From the NCBI GenBank assembly GCA_964529795.1, contig CAZGXM010000038.1, positions 1 through 26,547 of the forward strand: a DNA stretch of 26,547 bases, given 5' to 3'. This document shows, piece by piece, positions 1 to 7,810 of this stretch. Source of the DNA: CAZGXM01 sp964529795. Its GTDB lineage: Bacteria > Bacillota > JADQBR01. Numbering within the stretch: position 1 is the first letter of the stretch; every line of letters begins with the position of its first letter. The position numbers were made by a program, and so were the translations under genes. The notes below the pieces were generated by a model. It worked only from the letters and a program-made list of their open reading frames with translations. It was not told the origin of the DNA and ran no database searches.

Positions 1-12
1 TTTCCGCTGTCC

Positions 13-26
13 AGTTTTCAAAGACC
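13..26 (-). promoter_or_regulatory. rRNA-type boxA antitermination element
   Basis: Read on the minus strand the element is GGTCTTTGAAAACT, very close to the boxA sequence found in the leaders and spacers of Firmicutes rRNA operons (NusB/NusE binding). It sits downstream of three tandem promoters and next to a stable hairpin, so it most likely belongs to the leader of an rRNA operon whose 16S gene lies beyond the left edge. The rRNA gene itself is not visible in the window. Confidence 0.7.
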
Positions 27-34
27 TCTTCTCC

Positions 35-52
35 TGCCGCTCTCTTGCGGCA
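35..52 (-). other. rRNA leader hairpin
   Basis: A perfect 6-bp stem, TGCCGC paired with GCGGCA around a 6-base loop, lies between promoter P3 and boxA on the minus strand. No T-run follows it, so it is not a terminator. It fits a leader stem of an rRNA operon. Confidence 0.5.
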
Positions 53-61
53 ACAAGTGTT

Positions 62-90
62 ATTTTATCACATCTGCTGCTATTTTGCAA
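62..90 (-). promoter_or_regulatory. rRNA operon promoter P3 (proximal)
   Basis: On the minus strand the -35 is TTGCAA (85-90), followed by a 17-bp spacer and the -10 TAAAAT (62-67). It resembles P2 in its -35 (TTGCAn) and in the spacer end (agatgtg), so the two promoters look like a duplicated unit. It points out of the left edge. Confidence 0.7.
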
Positions 91-119
91 CTGGTATTTC
101 CTGCCAAAAGGCAGCTGTT

Positions 120-148
120 ATATTACCACATCTCTTACCTCTCTGCAA
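120..148 (-). promoter_or_regulatory. rRNA operon promoter P2 (middle)
   Basis: On the minus strand the -35 is TTGCAG (143-148), then a 17-bp spacer, then the -10 TAATAT (120-125). Spacing is ideal for a housekeeping sigma factor. It shares sequence with P3 58 bp downstream. Confidence 0.7.
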
Positions 149-205
149 CTAGTGATTTTTTAAATATGCCGCAATTTGCCGTCGTATTTTTAAGCGACGC
201 TTAGA

Positions 206-235
206 AATATAACATATTTAGATGCTGCTTGTCAA
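206..235 (-). promoter_or_regulatory. rRNA operon promoter P1 with upstream A/T-rich element
   Basis: On the minus strand there is a perfect -35 TTGACA (230-235), an 18-bp spacer and the -10 TATATT (206-211). Upstream (about 240-275) the sequence is a run of A and T tracts like an UP element. Together with P2, P3 and boxA this makes a typical tandem rRNA promoter block. The stretch between this promoter and yunB (about 240-372) shows no gene. Confidence 0.75.
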
Positions 236-372
236 GTATGGCTTTAAAAAATTTTTGTCTTCATTTTTATTTGTCTTTTCCCTAATTACATGTTTCTAGG
301 AAAACAAAAAATATACCATGTTCAGGCCGAAATTGGCCGGAAATCGTACCTCTGTTTGCCTTGATTGTATTA

Positions 373-1047
373 TTATTTGGATATTCCGAACAAAGACCCA
401 CCTGAACCCATGTCTATCTTTAAGTAAGTTTCCGGTACATCACCAACAATCACCGTATCCGCCACCGGCACTTGGGTGTTTACGGTGATTTTAGACTCAA
501 GCAGGGGAATTACCACTCGAATATCACTTTTAACATTTAAGTAAATTTTGTGACGAGTTTGGTTAATACCGGCATCTTCAAAGCGGTCCTGTAGTTTTAC
601 CGAAACGGTTCCCAACGGCAGCAGCCACAAACTTAAGTCCGGCCCGTAGTTGGCCAGTAATTTACTGCCGGTTATTTGGCCCAAAGGTATCTGAAATTTA
701 CGGTGCTGAAGTTCTTCCAGCGATTTCTGGATTGCCAGCGTGGCTTTGGTATTAATCTTATTAAGCTGCAAGAGATTTTGCTGCATATATAATATATTGT
801 TATTTTTATCTTTCTCTATACGCACTAACTTGTCATAGTCCATATCATCAATCACAGTGGAAAGAATTGCTTCGTTTATTGCTTCCGTGGCACGCCAATG
901 GGCTTCCGCCTCAGCAAAGGCCACAATCGTGGGTTCCAGAATAAACTCAAGAATTAAAAACAAGACCAGCAAAAAAAGAAATAATACTATAAAAAACCGA
1001 GGTGCTTTTCTCCTTTTTTTTATGCGCACCTTTTTGCGCCTGAGCAT
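373..1047 (-). CDS. yunB: Sporulation protein YunB
   Basis: Protein of 224 residues resembling the YunB family, needed for efficient sporulation in Bacillus and made in the mother cell. It has a strongly basic N-terminus (RRKKVRIKKRRK), one hydrophobic segment at about residues 17-38 that would anchor it in the membrane, and an outside domain of about 185 residues with the family-typical region IPLGQITGSKLLANYGP. The start was set at the ATG at 1047, because AGGTGA lies 7 bases before it; a TTG two codons earlier sits too close to that site. The gene stands alone, behind the tyrS terminator and in front of the rRNA promoters. Family assignment is from sequence memory; the molecular role is unknown in the family generally. 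Confidence 0.85.
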   Translation of the reverse strand: MLRRKKVRIKKRRKAPRFFIVLFLFLLVLFLILEFILEPTIVAFAEAEAHWRATEAINEAILSTVIDDMDYDKLVRIEKDKNNNILYMQQNLLQLNKINTKATLAIQKSLEELQHRKFQIPLGQITGSKLLANYGPDLSLWLLPLGTVSVKLQDRFEDAGINQTRHKIYLNVKSDIRVVIPLLESKITVNTQVPVADTVIVGDVPETYLKIDMGSGGSLFGISK

Positions 1048-1068
1048 GCACAATCACCTCTTAAATGT

Positions 1069-1076
1069 AATATATG
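1069..1076 (-). promoter_or_regulatory. possible sigma-E type -10 element for yunB
   Basis: The minus-strand octamer CATATATT lies 21 bases before the yunB start and fits the mother-cell sigma-E -10 consensus (CATAYAHT). The matching -35 (around 1090-1100) is weak. yunB is a sigma-E gene in B. subtilis, so the placement is plausible, but the element alone is short and A/T-rich. Confidence 0.35.
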
Positions 1077-1161
1077 TAACAAAACCTGAAAGGTGCATAA
1101 CTATCAACAGATAGAGCGCATAAAAAAGAGAAAGCTGAAGAGACCGACACCGAACACAATA

Positions 1162-1192
1162 ACCGGCCAACCTGAAACCCAGGTTGGCCGGT
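1162..1192 (-). terminator. tyrS terminator
   Basis: A perfect 13-bp stem (ACCGGCCAACCTG against its complement) with a 5-base loop starts 10 bases after the tyrS stop. The T-tract on the minus strand is weak (TTATTGTGTT), but the stem is very strong. Confidence 0.75.
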
Positions 1193-1202
1193 AAAATATT
1201 TG

Positions 1203-2426
1203 TCAACCCAACTTTAACCGGGCAAAGCGCCTCTTCCCTACACGGAGCACTGACCCGTCCTCTACTTTCAATCGGTAATCCATATCTTCAATTCTCCGGT
1301 CATCTACCCGCACGGCCCCCTGTCTGATCATGCGCCGGGCCTCACTGGTACTGGCAGTAAGACCGCAGTGTACAACCAGTTTCGGCAGCCAAACAGTTCC
1401 GTCTTCCAGCATATCCGGAGTAACGCTAATTTCAGGAATGTCTTCCGGCAGGTCGCCCTTTTGGAAAACTTTTTTAAACTCTTCCCGGGCGGCGTCCGCC
1501 GCTTCCTCACCATGATACTGCTTCACCAGCTGCCATGCCAGTTTCATTTTGTAATCGCGGGGATTAGCTCCTTTGTCCATGGCCTGCTTTATTCCTTTTA
1601 TCTCTTCCAATGACAGGGAAGTAACCAGTTCAAAGTAACGGATAATTAAATCGTCTGTAATGGACATGGTTTTGCCGTAAATTTCCTTGGGGTCATCATT
1701 GATACCTATGTAGTTCCCCAAACTTTTACTCATCTTTTGTACGCCGTCCAGACCTTCTAAAATGGGCATGGTCAGGGCTACCTGGGGCTCCTGGCCGTAT
1801 TCTTTTTGCAGTGTACGGCCCATTAACAGATTAAATTTCTGGTCTGTCCCGCCAATCTCAATATCCGCTTCCAGGGCAATAGAGTCATAACCCTGCATCA
1901 AGGGATAAAAGAATTCGTGGATACTGATGGGTCTGTTGGCATGGTACCGCTTCGAAAAATCGTCCCGCTCCAGCATCCGGGCAACAGTCACCTTGGCGGA
2001 AAGTTCGATAATATCCTGGAACTTCAGCGGTGCCAACCACTCACTATTAAACACCACCCGGGTTTTTTCCGGGTCAAGAATCTTAAAAATCTGCTCCTTG
2101 TAAGTTTCCGCATTGGCCAGTATTTCTTCTTCCGTCAGCTGCTTTCTGGTTTCGGACTTGCCGGTGGGGTCACCAATCCTGCCGGTAAAGTCCCCGATGA
2201 TAATTATCACCTGGTGGCCCAGACCTTGAAACTGGCGCAGCTTCTGCAATACCACAGTATGCCCCAGGTGAATATCCGGAGCAGTGGGGTCCAGACCCAG
2301 TTTTACCTTCAACGGCACATTCCGCTCAATTGATTTCCTCAGTTTCCTTTCCAGTTCCTCCTCGGGGATAATTTCTTCCGCTCCCCTCTTTATCACCGCT
2401 AATTGAGTTTGCACGTCTGTTACCAT
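1203..2426 (-). CDS. tyrS: Tyrosyl-tRNA synthetase
   Basis: Charges tRNA-Tyr with tyrosine in the cytoplasm. The 407-residue protein has the class I signature DIHLGH at residues 51-56 and KMSKS at 231-235, the tyrosine-site region GGTDQKFNL at 192-200, and a C-terminal S4 RNA-binding domain from about residue 340 (ARRMIRQGAVRVDD). The HLGH form and the overall length point to the TyrZ-like subgroup rather than the B. subtilis TyrS subgroup; that split is inference. The ATG at 2426 was chosen because AAGGGAG lies 10 bases before it. Reading further upstream would run into the T-box terminator and cannot be coding. The gene is controlled by the T-box leader just upstream and ends in a strong hairpin. 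Confidence 0.95.
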   Translation of the reverse strand: MVTDVQTQLAVIKRGAEEIIPEEELERKLRKSIERNVPLKVKLGLDPTAPDIHLGHTVVLQKLRQFQGLGHQVIIIIGDFTGRIGDPTGKSETRKQLTEEEILANAETYKEQIFKILDPEKTRVVFNSEWLAPLKFQDIIELSAKVTVARMLERDDFSKRYHANRPISIHEFFYPLMQGYDSIALEADIEIGGTDQKFNLLMGRTLQKEYGQEPQVALTMPILEGLDGVQKMSKSLGNYIGINDDPKEIYGKTMSITDDLIIRYFELVTSLSLEEIKGIKQAMDKGANPRDYKMKLAWQLVKQYHGEEAADAAREEFKKVFQKGDLPEDIPEISVTPDMLEDGTVWLPKLVVHCGLTASTSEARRMIRQGAVRVDDRRIEDMDYRLKVEDGSVLRVGKRRFARLKLG

Positions 2427-2476
2427 AGAAAACCATCTCCCTTCACAATAGTTTTCCAAAAAACTTGTTTGAATAC

Positions 2477-2686
2477 AAAAAACACCTCTCCGCTTTAGGG
2501 ACGAAGTGTTCCGCGGTACCACCCTAATTGTCGTATGCTACGACCGCTCTTTACCCGGTAAAGGGGGTAAACCTCGCAAGCTCCCCGGGTGTAATTTCCC
2601 CTGCAACCTTGGCCGGTTTGCAGCAACCACCGGCTCTCTAAATTTCAAGAAAGCAGGGTACTGGGTCCAATTCCTCGTTTGCCTTG
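2477..2686 (-). promoter_or_regulatory. T-box leader of tyrS (tyrosine, specifier TAC)
   Basis: The invariant T-box sequence AGGGTGGTACCGCG is at 2512-2525. Downstream is a terminator: GGACGAAGTGTT (2499-2510) pairs with AACACCTCTCC (2481-2491), followed by six T on the minus strand (2477-2482). Upstream lie the stem I signature AGAGAG and the CCGG hairpin with GGTGGTTGCTG, then the specifier loop GAAATTACACC, in which TAC (2591-2593) is a tyrosine codon. Uncharged tRNA-Tyr would pair with TAC and with the T-box bulge and prevent termination. Confidence 0.93.
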
Positions 2687-2690
2687 GGAT

Positions 2691-2720
2691 ATTTTATCAC
2701 GTACAAAGCTGGAAGTTCAA
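2691..2720 (-). promoter_or_regulatory. promoter of the tyrS T-box transcript
   Basis: On the minus strand the -35 is TTGAAC (2715-2720), the spacer is 18 bp, and the -10 is TAAAAT (2691-2696). Transcription would start just before the T-box stem I. Confidence 0.65.
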
Positions 2721-2753
2721 GCAGTTTTTGTCGTTTTATTGGTAATTCCTTTA

Positions 2754-2762
2754 TGTTATAAT
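2754..2762 (+). promoter_or_regulatory. extended -10 promoter of the PBP gene
   Basis: The plus strand reads TGTTATAAT: a perfect TATAAT (2757-2762) preceded by the TGn extension. No good -35 is present, which the extended -10 would compensate. It lies 46 bp before the start of the penicillin-binding protein and is divergent from the tyrS promoter. Confidence 0.65.
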
Positions 2763-2808
2763 GTTTTAGTGAATAAACTGAGAAAAAATCCTTTCAAGGA
2801 GGCGGCTC

Positions 2809-5646
2809 ATGGCCAGGAAACGAGGGTCAAAAAAGCAAAAACGCAAACTCAATATATTCCGTGTCTTCATTATGATATTTTTATTGTTTACATTTATTGC
2901 AGGCGGTGCCGGTATAGGCTTTTTGATGGGAATTATTCGTAATCTTCCCGATTATAAGCCGGACAAAGGGCCGGACTGGGAACTGACCACCTTTGTCTAT
3001 GACAGCCAGGCCAAAAAAGTTGCTGAACTTCACGGCAGTGAAAATAGAATTCCCGTAGAGTTTGAAAAAATACCCCAGGACTTAAAAAATGCCTTTATTG
3101 CCATTGAGGACAATGATTTTTACAATCATTTCGGTGTTAACCCCATGGCCATTTTAAGAGCATTTTGGGTTAACTTGAGAAAAGGTTATAAAGCCCAAGG
3201 TGGCAGTACAATTACTCAACAATTAGCTAAAAATGCCTTTTTGAAGAATCCGGAAAAAACCTATAAAAGAAAAATTCAAGAAGCTTTGCTGGCCATTCAA
3301 CTTGAACGGACTTATACCAAAGATGAAATTTTTGAATTTTATCTAAACACAATTTATTTCGGCCACGGAGCGAACGGTGTTCAGGCTGCCGCTCAAACTT
3401 ACTTCGGCAAAGATGTCAGCGAGCTTACCCTGGCGGAAAGCGCACTGCTGGCAGGAATTGCTAATGCGCCAGGTCGTTATTCTCCCTTTAAAGATAGGGA
3501 GGCTGCCAAAAACCGCCGGGCAGTGGTATTAAATAAAATGGTTGAATTGAAAATAATAAGCAAAGAAGAAGCGGAAACTGCTAAAAAGGAACCAATTAAA
3601 CTTGCTGACTTAAAACAGAAAAGAACCTATAAATACCCGTATTTCATGGATCATGTCATTGAGGAAGCCGAACGGTTGCTCAAAGAAAATGGCAGAGATG
3701 AAATAGAACTTTACACCGGCGGTTTAAAGGTATATACCACACTGAACCAACAAATCCAACAAACAATTGAAGAGGTATATAATAACCCCGAAAACTTCCC
3801 GGAAGTGGAAACTGATAAACCGATACAAAGTGCCATGGTGGTCATCGACCCTCAAACCGGGGCCATTCAGGGTCTGATCGGCGGCCGGGAACACGTCACC
3901 AAACGTGGGTTAAACCGGGCCACCCAGCTAAAGCGTCAGCCAGGTTCCTCCATCAAGCCAATTGCTGTTTACGCACCTGCTTTGGAAAGTGGCCTTTCAC
4001 CGGGAACAGTGGTAGATGATGTTCCTGTTAGCTACCCAATTCCCAACCAGGAGGACTACGAACCCAGCAATTATGATGGGCATTACCGCGGGCTTATCAC
4101 CCTGCGGGAAGCAGTACGCTGGTCAGTAAACATCGCGGCGGTCAAGTTCCTTGACCAGATTGGCGTGACCACGGGATACGATTTCGCAAAGAACCTGGGG
4201 CTACCCTTATTAAAGACTGACCGCAACCTCAGCCTGGCCCTGGGTGGTTTAACCAAAGGGGTTTCACCTTTGGATATGGCAGCGGCTTATGCCGCCTTTG
4301 CCAACAAGGGAATTTATATTGAACCTTATGCCATCACCATGATTACTGACAGCGGGGGTAAGGTGCTGGTGGAAAATAAACCACGGAAAAAGATTGCCAT
4401 GTCCGAGACAACCGCTTATTTGATGACAAATATATTGACTACAGTGGTCAAGGACTCCGAAGGAAGAACAGGAACCGGTTGGCGGGCGGCCATCCCGGGC
4501 TGGCCGGTTGCGGGTAAGACCGGGACCACCCAGTTGCCGAAAAAAGTAGCCGAGAAAATAGGTTATACAAAAGGAAACAAAGACGCCTGGTTTGCCGGGT
4601 ATACCCCGGAACTGGCCGGGGTTGTTTGGATGGGATATGACATTACCGACAAGGAGCATTTTCTGAAACGGGTTTACGGTGGCAAATACCCGGCGCTAAT
4701 TTGGAAAGCTGTCATGGAAAAAGCTTTAAAGGATAAGGAACCAAAACAATTCGAACGCCCGCAAAATATCGTCGAGGCGGCCATTGACAGCAAATCGGGA
4801 CTGCTCCCCAGCAAGCTGACTCCGGAAAAATACATCCAAACCGAACTCTTTGCCAAGGGGACGGTACCGCAAAAAGTTTCAGATGTATGGGTAGAAGCGG
4901 AGGTCTGTGCGGAATCCGGCAAACTGCCATCACCCTTCTGTCCCGATATCATTACCGGTGTTTTCCTCAAACGGCCAATCCCGTATACCGGTGATAAAAA
5001 GGTTGAGGACGCAGCGCTGGAAGTACCTCGAGAAGTATGTGACATCCACACCAACACCGATACCGTTTTACTAAGCACCTGCGCGGACCCGCGCCACCAG
5101 GGTAAAATAGTTTTGGCCAACATCGCCACTCCGGGAGAGGAAGGAGGATGCCCCGAAAATCTGATAGTACAGCGGGTTTTTGCCCCGGGTACTGCGCCCA
5201 GGACCTACTGTAACATCAAAGAGCACCAGTTAAGCGGCGCCACCACCGGGCAACCACAACCACTACCCGGAAATACCGGCAATGGCCCCGGGGAAGCTGA
5301 TAATCAAAACGGCGAGGGCCAACCGCCTGAACGGACACCTCCTCCGCAGCCCAAGCTTGTTGGTAAAAGCATCAGCGACGAGCAATCCCCCACCGGGTTA
5401 AGTGTCAAGTTGGAGTGGCAGGTTGATACAGACAAAATTACTGCCGACCAGGATATAGTCTATTCCATTGAACGCTGGACTGATTCCAGCAATAATAAAT
5501 ATAACATTGCCCTGACCACGGCTACAAATTGGCTTGATGAAAAGGTGGACGTCAATATGACCTATTACTACCGCATCACGGCAATTGATGTAAATACCAG
5601 TTTGACTGCCAAATCAAACACCATCAAAGTCCACGTGGAAGAGTAA
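2809..5646 (+). CDS. Class A penicillin-binding protein (PBP1A family)
   Basis: Bifunctional peptidoglycan synthase of 945 residues: polymerises lipid II and cross-links the stem peptides outside the membrane. Order seen: basic start, one membrane segment at about 17-41, GT51 glycosyltransferase with the catalytic Glu100 in EDNDFYNHFG and the motif GGSTITQQLAKN, then the transpeptidase with SSIK (catalytic Ser380, Lys383), SVN at 439-441 and KTG at 570-572. After a Gly/Pro/Asn-rich linker (about 805-848) there is a C-terminal fibronectin type III-like domain (about 849-945, ending in YYYRITAIDVN). All catalytic motifs are intact. AAGGAGG lies 6 bases before the ATG. The gene is transcribed alone, away from tyrS, and ends in a bidirectional terminator. 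Such C-terminal Fn3 domains are known in clostridial and bacillar PBP1s; their ligand is unclear. Confidence 0.95.
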   Translation: MARKRGSKKQKRKLNIFRVFIMIFLLFTFIAGGAGIGFLMGIIRNLPDYKPDKGPDWELTTFVYDSQAKKVAELHGSENRIPVEFEKIPQDLKNAFIAIEDNDFYNHFGVNPMAILRAFWVNLRKGYKAQGGSTITQQLAKNAFLKNPEKTYKRKIQEALLAIQLERTYTKDEIFEFYLNTIYFGHGANGVQAAAQTYFGKDVSELTLAESALLAGIANAPGRYSPFKDREAAKNRRAVVLNKMVELKIISKEEAETAKKEPIKLADLKQKRTYKYPYFMDHVIEEAERLLKENGRDEIELYTGGLKVYTTLNQQIQQTIEEVYNNPENFPEVETDKPIQSAMVVIDPQTGAIQGLIGGREHVTKRGLNRATQLKRQPGSSIKPIAVYAPALESGLSPGTVVDDVPVSYPIPNQEDYEPSNYDGHYRGLITLREAVRWSVNIAAVKFLDQIGVTTGYDFAKNLGLPLLKTDRNLSLALGGLTKGVSPLDMAAAYAAFANKGIYIEPYAITMITDSGGKVLVENKPRKKIAMSETTAYLMTNILTTVVKDSEGRTGTGWRAAIPGWPVAGKTGTTQLPKKVAEKIGYTKGNKDAWFAGYTPELAGVVWMGYDITDKEHFLKRVYGGKYPALIWKAVMEKALKDKEPKQFERPQNIVEAAIDSKSGLLPSKLTPEKYIQTELFAKGTVPQKVSDVWVEAEVCAESGKLPSPFCPDIITGVFLKRPIPYTGDKKVEDAALEVPREVCDIHTNTDTVLLSTCADPRHQGKIVLANIATPGEEGGCPENLIVQRVFAPGTAPRTYCNIKEHQLSGATTGQPQPLPGNTGNGPGEADNQNGEGQPPERTPPPQPKLVGKSISDEQSPTGLSVKLEWQVDTDKITADQDIVYSIERWTDSSNNKYNIALTTATNWLDEKVDVNMTYYYRITAIDVNTSLTAKSNTIKVHVEE

Positions 5647-5651
5647 TTCAT

Positions 5652-5699
5652 AAAATAACGCCCACCCCCAAGGTTAACTCAGAAAGTGGGCGTTATTTT
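5652..5699. terminator. bidirectional terminator between the PBP gene and the HypE-like gene
   Basis: A 14-bp perfect inverted repeat, AAAATAACGCCCAC (5652-5665) and GTGGGCGTTATTTT (5686-5699), has A-tracts at one end and T-tracts at the other, so it can terminate transcription from both sides. The stop codon of the minus-strand HypE-like gene (5693-5695) lies inside the right arm. Confidence 0.9.
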
Positions 5700-6658
5700 C
5701 TTTTCCCTACCTTGCTTTGTAACGATATGCAATCACCGTTATCGTTACTTATCCATACCTGACCGGTGGCGGTATGCTCACCTACAAGACCGATTACTTC
5801 CGCTTCTTCGCCCAACGGATGTTCAGATAATGCCTCAAGTATTAAGTCTTCATACTCCCGGGCCACAACCAGCAACAATCTATTGTCGCAAGCCAGATAG
5901 AGCGGGTCCATTTTTAATCTCTTACATCTTGACGATACTTTCGATGAGACCGGTATGCGTTGTTCAAAAATAGTGATGTTTGTGAGGGATTGGACAGCTA
6001 TATCCTCAATTGCCCCGGCCAGGCCCAGTTCACCCGGCAGGCAAACCAGGTGTAGCCCGCCCAAGCCCACCAATTCCTGAACAAGTTCGGAGAATATGGG
6101 AAAGATCCCCCGGATATTTCTTAATGTTGTCCCTTCCACACCCAGCAGCGCCAAACCGTATTCGCCGACACTGCCAGTGAGAATCAAAACATCGCCCGTG
6201 CAGATATTTTCAATGCCCAGGTTTATGCCCGGCGGCAGGAAGCCAACACCGGAAACCGTGATGTAGATACCACCTGTCCCGTCAATTTTTGTGCTAGCAG
6301 AAACAATATCCATTCCAGCTTTTTTTGCCGTCACGGTCACAGCCTGTACCATCTCCTGCAGGTATCTTTCCGGCAGTTCTTTGTCCATAATTAAGGACAT
6401 GCTCATGGCCAAAGGCAGCGCTCCTGTGACAGCAAGATTATTGACCAGTTTACACACTACCATTTGACCCAGTTGCGCACCTGAAACAAGGCCAACATTC
6501 CCAATCAGGGTTTCAGTACGAAAAGCCAACTGGCCACTGGAAACGTTCACCAATCCCGGTTTAGCCAGACCACGGGATGCCTGTCCGTAAAATGGCGCGA
6601 GCAATTGCCGCACCAGCTTTTGCCCCTGAATTTCAGCCTCAATTTCCACATTACTCAT
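5693..6658 (-). CDS. HypE-like / AIR-synthase superfamily protein, probably catalytically altered
   Basis: Protein of 321 residues with the two-domain PurM/AIR-synthase fold pattern and closest visible likeness to HypE, the enzyme that makes the cyanide ligand of NiFe hydrogenases from carbamoylated HypF. Recognisable stretches are GQMVVCKLVNNLAVTGALP (65-83) and IYITVSGVGF (131-140). The ATP/Mg-binding aspartates of HypE are replaced: Glu49 in FRTET (HypE TTD), Asn74 in VNNLAV (HypE NDLAV), and Ser122 in SASTK (HypE GDTK). The C-terminal Pro-Arg-Ile-Cys tail that carries thiocyanate is absent; the protein ends in KVGKRK. No hyp or hydrogenase gene is nearby. GGAGG lies 11 bases before the ATG. 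It is likely a paralogue with another function; I would not name it hypE. Confidence 0.75.
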   Translation of the reverse strand: MSNVEIEAEIQGQKLVRQLLAPFYGQASRGLAKPGLVNVSSGQLAFRTETLIGNVGLVSGAQLGQMVVCKLVNNLAVTGALPLAMSMSLIMDKELPERYLQEMVQAVTVTAKKAGMDIVSASTKIDGTGGIYITVSGVGFLPPGINLGIENICTGDVLILTGSVGEYGLALLGVEGTTLRNIRGIFPIFSELVQELVGLGGLHLVCLPGELGLAGAIEDIAVQSLTNITIFEQRIPVSSKVSSRCKRLKMDPLYLACDNRLLLVVAREYEDLILEALSEHPLGEEAEVIGLVGEHTATGQVWISNDNGDCISLQSKVGKRK

Positions 6659-6743
6659 CCATTAACACGCCTCCATTAACGGCATTAGGTGCTTTCTCAA
6701 TACCTTTTATAATATTTCCATCCGGGAATAAACGATACATTAA

Positions 6744-6773
6744 AAAATAATGTAACCCGGAGCACTTTGTCAA
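6744..6773 (-). promoter_or_regulatory. possible promoter of the HypE-like gene
   Basis: On the minus strand a perfect -35 TTGACA (6768-6773) is followed after 18 bp by TATTTT (6744-6749), a 4/6 match to the -10. It lies in the 150-bp gap between the ABC permease stop and the HypE-like start, so this gene may be transcribed separately from the ABC operon. Confidence 0.45.
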
Positions 6774-6808
6774 CACGCTACACCGACCAGGTCGGGAAAT
6801 ATCAGTGT

Positions 6809-7810
6809 TTATGCTCTGATCTCCTGGCGCATGAAGACAATATATGCAATGGCAAAACAAACTGACGTCCCGGCAAACAAGCCCACCACGTGCGGCCAAA
6901 CCAGCAGCAAACTTTGACCAAAAGAAAGTGCCCCTTTAATTGAACCATAAACCTGCTCTGCCAGTATAACCCGGCTCAAAGTTCTTACTGAAGGGTCCAG
7001 CAAGGTAGCCGTGGCTTCATCAAATAGAGTGGTGGGGGAAATCCTGCTCAGGCCCTGCTGCCAACGGGTGTTGGCCAATAATTGCTGAATCCCGGAGGCA
7101 TCAGTCACGGGATAGATTGCATTGGCCACCATACCGGCCAACAGGGGCACAAAGACAACAAGAAACAGCCATACGGCAATCCCCGCAAGAGCTGAAGTAG
7201 ATGTCTGCCGGAAAAGGATGGAGAATAACATGGCAAGGCTGAGCCAAAAGGATATATATATTACACTTAATGTCAAGTATGCAAAAACACGCAGCACCTC
7301 TTCCCAAGTAGGGGGTACACCAGTCAGTAACAGCCCAAGTCCAGCCACCAGCATGCCCAAGCCAAACACCACCATTGCCAACACTGCCACCCCGGCCAGA
7401 AACTTACCGTTGACCAGAGCATCGCGGTAAATCGGTTGTGACAAAATCCGGCTCAGGGTACCCCGGTCTCTTTCACCATTTATGGCATCAAAGCCCATAA
7501 TCAGACCAATCACGGGACCCAAAAAGGAGATAAAAGAAATAAAGGAAAATGGCAGTGTGGGACCCGAAGTGGTAAATAATTTTAAAAATACGAAGTCAAG
7601 CTGGTCCCGGCCGACTGCATCGCGGATTGTACCCGCAGCCACATAAAGAGCTGCCAGGCACGCAATTACCACCAATGAAGAGAGAATGACAAACCGCTTA
7701 CCGCTGAGATAGTCTGCCAGTTCTTTGCGTATCACCGCTGCCAGGCCCTTATTGGCCTGCAGCACCGACCTTATCTCATTGCCGGTTAATACCTTGGCTA
7801 CCTTGGCCAT
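6809..7810 (-). CDS. ABC-2 type permease (NosY/GldF-like)
   Basis: Membrane part of an ABC exporter, 333 residues. A soluble N-terminus (with the common start AVIRKELADYLSGKRFVIL) is followed by about six hydrophobic segments. The second carries the family-typical GFDAINGERDRGTLSRILSQP, the gate-proximal region seen in ABC-2 permeases that pair with NosF/GldA-like ATPases. AGGAGGGG lies 4 bases before the ATG, and the gene overlaps the end of the ATPase gene by 35 bases, so the two are translated together. Substrate unknown; the linked NEW3-domain protein suggests a function at the cell surface. Confidence 0.85.
   Translation of the reverse strand: MAKVAKVLTGNEIRSVLQANKGLAAVIRKELADYLSGKRFVILSSLVVIACLAALYVAAGTIRDAVGRDQLDFVFLKLFTTSGPTLPFSFISFISFLGPVIGLIMGFDAINGERDRGTLSRILSQPIYRDALVNGKFLAGVAVLAMVVFGLGMLVAGLGLLLTGVPPTWEEVLRVFAYLTLSVIYISFWLSLAMLFSILFRQTSTSALAGIAVWLFLVVFVPLLAGMVANAIYPVTDASGIQQLLANTRWQQGLSRISPTTLFDEATATLLDPSVRTLSRVILAEQVYGSIKGALSFGQSLLLVWPHVVGLFAGTSVCFAIAYIVFMRQEIRA

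Noticed and set aside
2427..2522. A longer tyrS reading frame beginning at 2522
   Set aside because: It would translate the T-box terminator and antiterminator; the start at 2426 has a proper ribosome binding site.
4674..5129. Open frame of 151 codons on the minus strand inside the PBP gene
   Set aside because: It is a shadow of the PBP transpeptidase reading frame; its translation resembles no protein and it has no ribosome binding site.
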